A DNA stretch of 64,000 nt from JAFALK01 sp042701975 (GTDB lineage Bacteria; Pseudomonadota; Gammaproteobacteria; Burkholderiales; Burkholderiaceae_C). The stretch is taken from NCBI GenBank assembly GCA_042701975.1, contig CP170561.1, positions 3,162,001-3,226,000 of the forward strand, in the 5' to 3' direction. Under the pieces are notes generated by a model. That model saw nothing but the letters and a program-made list of their open reading frames with translations. It was not told the DNA's origin and did not search any database. Of this stretch, positions 41,716 through 49,175 are shown one piece after another (the first letter of the stretch is position 1; each line of letters starts with the position of its first letter). The position numbers and the translations under genes are program-made.

Positions 41716-41919
41716 GTTGAGCACCAAGCGTTGCAGCTGGCCGGCGTCGACCAGGGCTTCGTGCGCGAGCAGTACGGCACCGAGTTCAGCCCAGCGTTCA
41801 TCAGCAGCGTCACGGACGCGGTGATGGAAGAGATCGGCGCCTGGCAGAGCCGGCCGCTGGAGCCGATGTACCAGATGATCTTCTTTGACGCGCTGCGGGC
41901 CAAGATCCCCCGGAGGTGA
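41716..41919 (+). pseudogene. IS256-family transposase fragment
   Basis: The frame 41710-41919 encodes VREQYGTEFSPAFISSVTDAV and MEEIGAWQSRPLEPMYQ followed by FFDALRAKI, a clear match to the conserved middle of IS256-type (mutator) transposases. It ends at a TGA after about 65 codons; the N- and C-terminal parts and inverted repeats are missing. It starts immediately after the response regulator stop, so an old insertion or deletion event trimmed this boundary. Confidence 0.8.
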
Positions 41920-42062
41920 TCTCTGCGCATGAGCGCCAGTTGTCTGCGAATGGGGGGCCGCAAGCGACCAGCAAGTCGCTGATCTTTACGTTTGAGTGCT
42001 TGAAATCTTCGCCAATCGCACGTTTCCCTCGTAAGTTCTTGATTGGCTGCTCTTTTTGCAAT

Positions 42063-42079
42063 GTGGCATGCCCTATGCG
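42063..42079 (+). promoter_or_regulatory. Possible sigma-54 promoter of the PEP-CTERM gene
   Basis: TGGCATG-CCCT-ATGCG has GG and GC spaced by 10 bases and matches most of the TGGCACG-N4-TTGCA consensus. It lies about 90 bases before the start at 42167. PEP-CTERM genes in several species are sigma-54/PrsR controlled. Confidence 0.3.
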
Positions 42080-42166
42080 TGCGTGCAAGGAGCTGTCACG
42101 GCAACGACCGGGCATCTGATCGCTTCCAAGCGCGGCGCAACGACAAACAACGGGCTGGAGGAAAAC

Positions 42167-42835
42167 ATGAAGAAGACACCCAAGCTGTATTTGTTTGCCC
42201 TGGGCTTGTGCTGCAGTGCACTTGCCCATGCTGGCACGGTGACCTGGAACCTCGGCGGCAAGATCGATGATGCGACTGGATTTGATGAAGTTGCCGTCGG
42301 CGATCAAGTCAACGTGTTCGTCAGCTTCAACACCTTGGCGGGTTTGAACTTGAACCCGGGGCGCAGCGACATCCCGAATGGCAAGTACCAGTATTTCGGC
42401 AACTCCTTGACGATGGACATCTGGGTGAATGGTGTCGAGCGAGGCTTCTTCACCTTCGACCCCAACTATGGTGGGTCCATGATCCTCAGGAACAACGCTC
42501 CATTTCCTGTGCAAGCCGTGGACGGCATCACCTTTTCGCTGAACGAGGCCGATGACGGCGGCGCCACGCTCTCTCTTGCCGCCATCTTGCGCGGCACGCT
42601 GCTGAATGTCTTCAGCAGCGGCAGCTTGCCCAGCACACCACCAGCCGGCTTGCTGTCGGAAGAGACGCACATCTTCCAGGTGTGCCGGACATCGGCGAAC
42701 GCGCAGCCTGGCCAGTGCGATCTCGGCCAGGTCGATGTGACGCTGGATTCGATCAACGCGGTGCCGGAGCCGACGAGCCTTGCCCTGTCGGTCTTGGCCT
42801 TGTCGCTGGCGTGGGGCGTTCGTCGACGGACCTGA
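42167..42835 (+). CDS. PEP-CTERM sorting domain protein
   Basis: 222 residues from ATG 42167, with GGAGGA at 42157-42162. Signal peptide (KLYLFALGLCCSALAHA), a beta-rich body and a C-terminal sorting signal: VPEPTSLALSVLALSLAWGVRRRT, that is the PEP motif, a hydrophobic helix and an Arg cluster. Exosortase would cleave near the motif and link the protein to surface exopolysaccharide. No exosortase is in this window. The two Cys (VCRTSANAQPGQCDLG) probably form a disulfide. Body function unknown. Confidence 0.9.
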   Translation: MKKTPKLYLFALGLCCSALAHAGTVTWNLGGKIDDATGFDEVAVGDQVNVFVSFNTLAGLNLNPGRSDIPNGKYQYFGNSLTMDIWVNGVERGFFTFDPNYGGSMILRNNAPFPVQAVDGITFSLNEADDGGATLSLAAILRGTLLNVFSSGSLPSTPPAGLLSEETHIFQVCRTSANAQPGQCDLGQVDVTLDSINAVPEPTSLALSVLALSLAWGVRRRT

Positions 42836-42989
42836 AGAAGAAGCGGCCGGAGCTTCCGGTCCTGTCCTGCGCGCAGTTGCACTGCCGACCGCGCCTCGCC
42901 GGCGCCGTTTCGGGTCGGCATGCCGCCGCTTGTTCATCCATCTGCATCGCCCCCTACACTGCCGCAAAAATGCAGACAGGGAAGCTTCA

Positions 42990-45203
42990 ATGCACAGGAC
43001 ATTCCTTCGGCCTTTCTCGAAGCGCCTTGCGGTGCTGATCTTCGCACTGGCGGCTAGCCAAATCGCGTCCGCTCAAGGCTCGCTGCTGCGGGTGGATTGT
43101 GATGATGACAACGGCGGCGCCGAGGTCAGCGTGAACGGCCAGTTCAAGGGCGAGTGCCCACTGGACATGCGGGTGCAGGCAGGCGCGGTCAAGCTAGAAG
43201 CCGTCAAAAAGGTGGACGCGCAACGCGAGCGCACCTTTGTCCAGGAGTTCCGCATCGGCGATGCAGTGACCAAGCACATCGACATCGTGCTTGGCCCGGT
43301 GCAGCTCAATGCCGATGGCCGGCGCATCGAAGCAGAGAGGCAGCGCCTGGCGCAAGAGGCGCGTGACCGGGCCGAACAGCAACGGTTGGTCGCCGCGAGC
43401 GCAGCGGCGCAGGCCAAGCAGCAACGCATCGACGAAGCCCTGAACGAGTTCAGGGCCCAGGGGGCCGAGCCAGGCAATGGCCGCGGCGCGCGCGAATGCG
43501 CCGACTGCCCGGAGATGGTGCTCGTGCCGGGCGGGGCAGATCGGCCGCCGCTTGCCGTCGGCAAGTACGAGGTGACGGTGGGCGAGTACACGGCCTTTGC
43601 GCGTGCGAGCGCCCAGGCACCCGGACGCAGCTGCGTGATCTGGCAGGGCGGCTGGTTGACCAATCTCGCCGAGCTGTGGAAATTGCATCCTGAACTCAAC
43701 TGGGAGAACCCCGGCTACGCGCAGACGCCGCGTCATCCGGTCGTGTGCGTGTCCTTGAACGATGCCAACGCCTATGCGCGCTGGCTCTCGGAGAAGACCG
43801 GCCACGCCTACGCCGTGCCGACGACCGAGGAATGGGCTCGCGCCAACGGTCAGACCGTCGCGACGATCAGCAAGCCCTGGAAGCCGCAGGAGAACAGCAA
43901 CCATCCGGCCTGCCGCTTCGGCAACTTCTACGACAAGAGTGCCGACAGCGAGCTGAGCACCGGCCTGGGCAAGCCCTTCGACTGCAAGGACGGCTTCGTC
44001 TATGCCGCACCGGTCGGCAGCTTTCCCGCCAACAGCCTTGGCATTCACGACCTCTGGGGCAATGTGGCCGAGTTGGATGCCAAGGTCGAGCTCACCAAGG
44101 TCGGCAACGCCGATTTCCGCTATGCCACGGCGCTTGGGCTTTCATGGTCGGCAAGCGGCGAGTACGCAACGGGCAACTACGCCAGCATTGACACCTATAT
44201 GGACGTCAACAGCGGGCGCCGGCAGAACATCGGCTTTCGTGTGGTGCGGCGCATTGAGGAGCTGGCGCCCGGCGCCGCTGCCAAGGCCGCGGCGCAGGCA
44301 GCGGCAAAGGCAGCACCGCCGGCGAGCGTCGCGCCCTTCGAGCAGGCCGAGCGTCTCGCGATGCTCACGCCCAGTCCCCTGCGGTTGATGCAGCCGCCCG
44401 CGCCCAGCGAGGTGCCGCCCGCGGTCGGCGAAAGCGATGCCCTGGCCAACGTGCTCTACGAGCAGGCTGCCAATGCGGGCCACCCCTTGGCGATGCTGCG
44501 GCTGGCCGAGCGGTATGAGACCGGCCTGGGGGCACCAAAGGACGGTGCCAAGGCGTTCCAGCTCTACTGGAAAGCTGCCCAAGCCGGCTTGCCGGCCGGC
44601 ATGGGTGGCTTGGCGAGCATGTTCTACGTCGGCATGGGCACGGCCAAGGACCTTGTTCAGATGCTGACCTGGGCTCGCCAGGGAGCGGACGCGGGCGACG
44701 CGCGCGCGATGAACGCTCTGGGTCTCCTGTACGAATCGGGCGTGCCAGGTCAGCTCAGCGTCAATGCTGCCCAGGGCCTGTCGTGGATTCAACGGGCCGC
44801 GGAGGCCGGCGATCCACGCGCCTTGACGAATCTCGCGACCCACTATGCCCGGGCCCAGGGATTGCCCAAGGACGAGGCGGCGGCGGCTCGCCTGTACATG
44901 CGGGCCGCCAGCATGGGTTGGCCGGCCGCGATGAGCACGGTGGGCTCCATCTACCAGAACGGCGCCTACGGAACGCCTCAGAACCTGCGCGCTGCCACGC
45001 TCTGGCTCGGCCGGGCCGCCCTGGCAGGAGATACCCGCGCCATGCTCAACCTGGGCGGCAACTATGAACGCGGCCTGGGCGTGGAAAAGGACCTGGATCT
45101 TGCGCTGGCCTGGTACAACAAGGCGGCCGCGCTCGGTGATGAGCTGGCCCGGAAGTTTCTTGAACAGCGCAAGGCGGAGCTGGCCAAGGCCCAGGGCCAC
45201 TGA
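42990..45203 (+). CDS. Secreted FGE-sulfatase domain protein with Sel1 repeats
   Basis: 737 residues from ATG 42990. Signal peptide (KRLAVLIFALAASQIASAQ), a PEGA-like strand region (GGAEVSVNGQFKGECPLDMRVQAGAVKLEAVKK), an Arg/Gln-rich coiled coil (about 110-160), then a formylglycine-generating-enzyme-like domain (about 170-420: PEMVLVPGG, VGKYEVTVGEYTAFA, HPVVCVSLNDANAYARWLSEKTGHAYAVPTTEEWARA, LGIHDLWGNVAELD, NIGFRVVRRIE). An Ala-rich linker leads to about six Sel1-like repeats (about 490-725, such as GHPLAMLRLAERYETGLGAPKD). True catalysis is doubtful; such fusions are often binding or regulatory modules. Confidence 0.88.
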   Translation: MHRTFLRPFSKRLAVLIFALAASQIASAQGSLLRVDCDDDNGGAEVSVNGQFKGECPLDMRVQAGAVKLEAVKKVDAQRERTFVQEFRIGDAVTKHIDIVLGPVQLNADGRRIEAERQRLAQEARDRAEQQRLVAASAAAQAKQQRIDEALNEFRAQGAEPGNGRGARECADCPEMVLVPGGADRPPLAVGKYEVTVGEYTAFARASAQAPGRSCVIWQGGWLTNLAELWKLHPELNWENPGYAQTPRHPVVCVSLNDANAYARWLSEKTGHAYAVPTTEEWARANGQTVATISKPWKPQENSNHPACRFGNFYDKSADSELSTGLGKPFDCKDGFVYAAPVGSFPANSLGIHDLWGNVAELDAKVELTKVGNADFRYATALGLSWSASGEYATGNYASIDTYMDVNSGRRQNIGFRVVRRIEELAPGAAAKAAAQAAAKAAPPASVAPFEQAERLAMLTPSPLRLMQPPAPSEVPPAVGESDALANVLYEQAANAGHPLAMLRLAERYETGLGAPKDGAKAFQLYWKAAQAGLPAGMGGLASMFYVGMGTAKDLVQMLTWARQGADAGDARAMNALGLLYESGVPGQLSVNAAQGLSWIQRAAEAGDPRALTNLATHYARAQGLPKDEAAAARLYMRAASMGWPAAMSTVGSIYQNGAYGTPQNLRAATLWLGRAALAGDTRAMLNLGGNYERGLGVEKDLDLALAWYNKAAALGDELARKFLEQRKAELAKAQGH

Positions 45204-45220
45204 CGTCGGCGCGAGCGGCG

Positions 45221-46588
45221 CTACTTGGAGATGGTCGAGGTCGGCTGATCCGGCCCGTCATCCACGACCTCTACGGTCGCCGTGGCGAAGCAGCCCCAGC
45301 CGATCACCGGGCCCAGGCTTCTGCAGACGAGCGGACCCTTGCTGATCAGCTTCGTGTACATCACGTGCAGGTCATATTGCGTCTGGAGGCTCTTGTAGAA
45401 GAGCTCGGGGCCGTTGCCGACGGCCGCTCGCGCCTGGGCTTCCGTCTTCCACTGGTCGCCGCCGAATCCGGACACTGGCGTGGATTGCTCCACCACCTTC
45501 TTGGGCATGGCCAGCAAGCGTTTCCAGCGTGCCTCCAGAGGATCGACGTAGCCCTGCAGTGCGTCGCCGCCGCTCGGGCTGACCGTGCTCACGGACGTTC
45601 CGTTGCCAGGGCTGGTCGATGTCGTAGTGGTGGTGAGCTTCAGGCTGGGTAAATCCTGTCCGTTGGTGTTCGACTGGGCTCTCGACGCCGTGGCGCTGCT
45701 GCCTCCTGTCGCAGGAGGGGCAGCCTGTGCGGCCGCCGCCTGTGCGGAGAGCGTGCCGGTGGGCATGGGCGGCACTGACGTGCTGCGTGTCGTGGAGGCC
45801 GCGGCTTTCGTTGCCGTCGTGTTCGTCGCTGGTGTGCCTGCTGCCGATGCTGTGGTCGTATCGGTGATCGCTGCGGCGGGCAGGTTTGTGCGCGCAGCAG
45901 CAACACGCGCGGACGCCTGCTGCTCTCGCGCCTGTGCTACACGAGCCTGCGCGGCCTGAGCGTTTGCCTGGCGCGCAGCTTCGGCCCGCTCTTTCGCGGC
46001 CGCAAGCTTGGCGCGCTGATCTGCAATTCGCTGTCGATCAGCGCTGAGGTCGGCGAGCGGCAGCTTGGCACCCTGGGCCGCCGCGGCAGCGCCGGCCTTG
46101 TTGGCCGCGTAGTTCTGCGCCACCAATGCGCCGAACTGAAGCAGCTGGGATGCAGTGCTGGGCTGCGACTCCTGCTCGGCTTGGCGCGCACGCGCCTCGG
46201 CCGCACGCAGCTGCGCTTCGGCTTCCGCAAGGTTTTGCTCCTGCTCCGCAATGGCGGCCTGCAGCCGCACTTCTTCCGCAGCCTGGGCCTGTTCCGCGCT
46301 CAAGGCGTCTCGTGCTTCGGCAAGCCGGCGCTTGTCGCCGGAGCCATGCGCGAGCCTGGACGCCTTCTTCAGCTGAGCCTCCGAGCAACTGAAGTTGCGG
46401 CTCTGCATGCATGCTCGCGCCTTGTCCAGCGCGTCCATGAAGTCCGCGCGATCGGCGGCGTCAAGCTGATCGGCCATAGCGGCAAGATCATCGTCAGGCG
46501 CGGCTGCGCCAGCTTGAGGCGCGTGTGCCAATGCAGTCGCCAGCAGCAGCCAGAAGAAGGGGGGGCGAGACGGGCGGCGCGTGATCAT
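45221..46588 (-). CDS. Secreted coiled-coil, low-complexity protein, unknown function
   Basis: 455 residues. Signal peptide (FFWLLLATALAHAPQAGAAA), a short helical part with two Cys (ARACMQSRNFSCSEAQLKKA), a long Ala/Glu/Gln/Arg coiled coil (about 80-230), a Thr/Ala/Ser-rich low-complexity stretch (about 230-340), and a C-terminal part of about 100 residues with GGDALQGYVDPLEARWKRLLAMPKKVVEQSTPVSGFGG and two more Cys. No family recognised. It is convergent with the FGE/Sel1 gene (17-base gap), and both share a coiled-coil and Cys-containing secreted design. Confidence 0.75.
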   Translation of the reverse strand: MITRRPSRPPFFWLLLATALAHAPQAGAAAPDDDLAAMADQLDAADRADFMDALDKARACMQSRNFSCSEAQLKKASRLAHGSGDKRRLAEARDALSAEQAQAAEEVRLQAAIAEQEQNLAEAEAQLRAAEARARQAEQESQPSTASQLLQFGALVAQNYAANKAGAAAAAQGAKLPLADLSADRQRIADQRAKLAAAKERAEAARQANAQAAQARVAQAREQQASARVAAARTNLPAAAITDTTTASAAGTPATNTTATKAAASTTRSTSVPPMPTGTLSAQAAAAQAAPPATGGSSATASRAQSNTNGQDLPSLKLTTTTTSTSPGNGTSVSTVSPSGGDALQGYVDPLEARWKRLLAMPKKVVEQSTPVSGFGGDQWKTEAQARAAVGNGPELFYKSLQTQYDLHVMYTKLISKGPLVCRSLGPVIGWGCFATATVEVVDDGPDQPTSTISK

Positions 46589-46938
46589 CGCGATTCATGG
46601 ATGAAGCGGGCCGAGACGTGATCCTCGAAGAAGAAGCAAGCTGAGTGATCCACGTCACAGCCCTCAATTTGGGCGCAGGCCGCAGCGTTGACCGTTCGAC
46701 GGAATTTCAAGTAGCGGGTCAATGAAGGTACAGCGCCATGTGGGCATCGGGGGGCGGGTTCGCGCGGGCATTCTTTTTATCGCAGTCTTAGAGGAGCCGG
46801 TGTGCACTTCAAGTATGGGCGTCGTGCAGAAATCACAAAGAGCTCGGCGCGGGCTGGCCACAGAGGCGCTTGGCGGATCCGAACAACGCGAAATGCCCCC
46901 GTGAGGGGGCATAGCAACAGCGAGAACGAGCCTGAGAG
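46589..46938. other. 350-base gap between two minus-strand genes
   Basis: No gene recognised. Contains the terminator of the upstream lipoprotein gene at 46888-46912 and should hold the promoter of the coiled-coil protein gene. Confidence 0.45.
46888..46912 (-). terminator. Terminator of the lipoprotein gene
   Basis: ATGCCCCC-GTGA-GGGGGCAT (46893-46912), a perfect 8-base stem; read on the minus strand it is followed by TTTCG. It lies 27 bases after the stop at 46939. Confidence 0.7.
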
Positions 46939-49056
46939 TCAGGGCTTGGGCAACGCACGTCCTGTCGTGATTTGATTGCCTAGCACCTGCGTCGCCACGC
47001 TGATCCAGCCGTTGGCCACGGTGCGCGCAGCACCCGTGTCGGTGACCGGCTTGGCCAGTGCCCCGGAGTTCAGCTTGGCCGTCGTGAACGTGCACTGGGT
47101 CTCTGAACCCACGGCATTGGCCTCGGCGCGCAGCAGCGTGGCGCCGTTGGCGTCCACGAGGCTGATGTCGCAGTTGTCGGCCTTGGAGCCGTAGGCGCTG
47201 CCCTGGGTGTAGCTGAAGCTGAAGACCCCGTCCAGCACAGAGCCGCTGGCGTTGCCGATGGCGGTGTTGACAGCAGCCACGGAGGCCGGCGTCACCGTCG
47301 TGATGGTGGCGAACAGGTTGCTCGCATTGGCCTGCGCGAAGGACTTGGACAGCGGCACCGCGCTGACCTCGTAGAAGAAGGCCTTCACCACCTGGCCGTT
47401 GCTGGCCGCCTTGAGCGCCCAGGCATAGGTGCTGCCGGGCTTGACCTGCGACTCGTCGATGCAGGGTGTGCCCGTGGGTGCGTTGGCGGCGGCCACGTCG
47501 GGGCAGCTCTGTAGCGCTTCGCTGTTGCCGTAGAAGCCCGCTCCATTGCCGATCACGTAGGTGTTTTGGAAGGGGTCGGATGAGCGGTTCAGCGTCAGCT
47601 TGACGGACGCGCCGACCGGTGCGCTGGCCGTGCCCGAGTAGGCCACGATGCCGGGGCCGCGGACGTCGACCGAGCCAACGTCGACCATGAAGCCGGCCGC
47701 CACTTCATCGGCCACCGCGCCGCGCTCGATGTGGAACGCGCGCTCGCGGGTCAGCGTCGAGGTCGTCTCGTTGCGAGCCACGCGGGCCATCATGTGCATG
47801 TCCAGATGCTGGGCACCGGCCCAGCGCCAGCCGCCGGGGCAGCCGGTGTAGGCCGTGCCCTTGACGAAGCTCTGGGGCTCTCCGGACATGGCGCCACTGC
47901 TCACCTCCATCAGCACCCAAGCGCTGGTCGGGTTGCCCGAGCTGTCCACGATCACCGGCGAGCCGCCGTTGGCGCGCGCGTTCAGGATCGTGCTGACCTT
48001 GTTGGTCGTGGTCGAGTCTGTGAGGATGGCGATCTCGCTGCTGCTCAGCAGGCTCAGGTTGCGGCGCGCCAGGTCTGTGGCTTTGACGGTCAGGCCGGCG
48101 TTGAAGGGGGCCTCACCGCTGGTCAGCAGGGCGACGACGTCGGCCTTGGCCGCGCTGAAGCTGTTGAAATTCGGATCGATGAAGGGCGAGACCTGATCGG
48201 CCGTGGGCTTGGTAAAGCCGGTGCTCGGGTACAGCGCCGAGAGCGAGGCCAGGCAGGCGTTGATCTCGGGCAGCACGGTGGCGACCTTGTCGGCGGCGGT
48301 GACCTGCGCGGTCGTCGGGGCCGTGACGGTCAGCGTGCCGCTGCTGCTGATCTGGCCGATGGTGTCATGCGTGGCCACGAGCGTGACCGTGGCCTGGCCA
48401 CTGGCGTCGGGCGCCACCAGGATGCGGTCGAGCACGCCGTCCATGCCGGTGCCGTTGGCGGTAAAGGTGCCGTTGAGCGGATCGGTGCCTGCCGAGTTCA
48501 GCGGCGCGATCATGGTGGTGACCTGGGTCGCGGCGTCCTTGAGCTTCGTGCCCGTGGTGGCTGCCTTGAGCGCGTCCGTGCAGGTCGTGGGCGCCGTCGT
48601 GCTGCCGCTGGCCAGCGTGCAGGCATCGACCAGGCTGCTGCCGGTCGTCGAGCCCGAGGCTGCGGCCACGATCAGGTCGGTCAGCGGCGTGAGGTTGACG
48701 GTCTGGCCGGCGGCCGTGGCCACCGAGGTCAGTGAGACCAGGCGGCCGCCCGAATTGCCGGTGATGGTGAGCAGGAAGGGCGCAGTCATGCCGCTCACGT
48801 CCACGGTGTAGGCGCCCGTGGAACTGTTCGTCGTGGCGGCGGTGGAGACCTTGCCGTTCACGTCGATGGCGACCACCGTGCCTTGGATGGCGGCGCCGGT
48901 GGCGGCTGTGCCGGTGACGGTGGTGGCCGCAGGCGTGGTGGGAGTTGTCGGGGTTGTGGGTGTTGTGGTGCCCGAGCCGCTGCTTCCCCCGCCGCCGCAG
49001 GCGGACAGGAGCAGAGCGAGCACGGTCAGAGGCAGGGCGTGATGACAGCGAATCAT
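46939..49056 (-). CDS. Large lipoprotein with carboxypeptidase-regulatory-like domain, unknown function
   Basis: 705 residues. Lipobox LLLSACGGGG near residue 20, then a Ser/Gly and Thr-Pro-Thr repeat linker (TPTTPTTPTTP), a beta domain like the carboxypeptidase regulatory fold (VTGTAATGAAIQGTVVAIDVNGKVSTAATTNSSTGAYTVDVSGM), and a large Ala/Thr/Ser-rich remainder without recognised family. The C-terminal half has three or four Cys (YTGCPGGWRWAGAQ, LQSCPDVAAA, TPCIDE, DNCDISLVD). Probably anchored to the outer membrane. It is divergent from the hybrid kinase gene (119-base gap). Confidence 0.8.
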   Translation of the reverse strand: MIRCHHALPLTVLALLLSACGGGGSSGSGTTTPTTPTTPTTPAATTVTGTAATGAAIQGTVVAIDVNGKVSTAATTNSSTGAYTVDVSGMTAPFLLTITGNSGGRLVSLTSVATAAGQTVNLTPLTDLIVAAASGSTTGSSLVDACTLASGSTTAPTTCTDALKAATTGTKLKDAATQVTTMIAPLNSAGTDPLNGTFTANGTGMDGVLDRILVAPDASGQATVTLVATHDTIGQISSSGTLTVTAPTTAQVTAADKVATVLPEINACLASLSALYPSTGFTKPTADQVSPFIDPNFNSFSAAKADVVALLTSGEAPFNAGLTVKATDLARRNLSLLSSSEIAILTDSTTTNKVSTILNARANGGSPVIVDSSGNPTSAWVLMEVSSGAMSGEPQSFVKGTAYTGCPGGWRWAGAQHLDMHMMARVARNETTSTLTRERAFHIERGAVADEVAAGFMVDVGSVDVRGPGIVAYSGTASAPVGASVKLTLNRSSDPFQNTYVIGNGAGFYGNSEALQSCPDVAAANAPTGTPCIDESQVKPGSTYAWALKAASNGQVVKAFFYEVSAVPLSKSFAQANASNLFATITTVTPASVAAVNTAIGNASGSVLDGVFSFSYTQGSAYGSKADNCDISLVDANGATLLRAEANAVGSETQCTFTTAKLNSGALAKPVTDTGAARTVANGWISVATQVLGNQITTGRALPKP

Positions 49057-49175
49057 GTTCTTGGCGCTAGGCGCGTGGATAGAGACGCCGGAATCATCGG
49101 AAGGCGTGGCGCGATTGCCTATTGGCCATTCGGTTGAAGTGCAAATGCCAAGTTTTGCCGGACACTCGCTGCCCT

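Noticed and set aside
42045..42059. Second sigma-54-like sequence TTGGC...TTTGCA before the PEP-CTERM gene
   Set aside because: The GG and GC are 11 bases apart where 10 are required.
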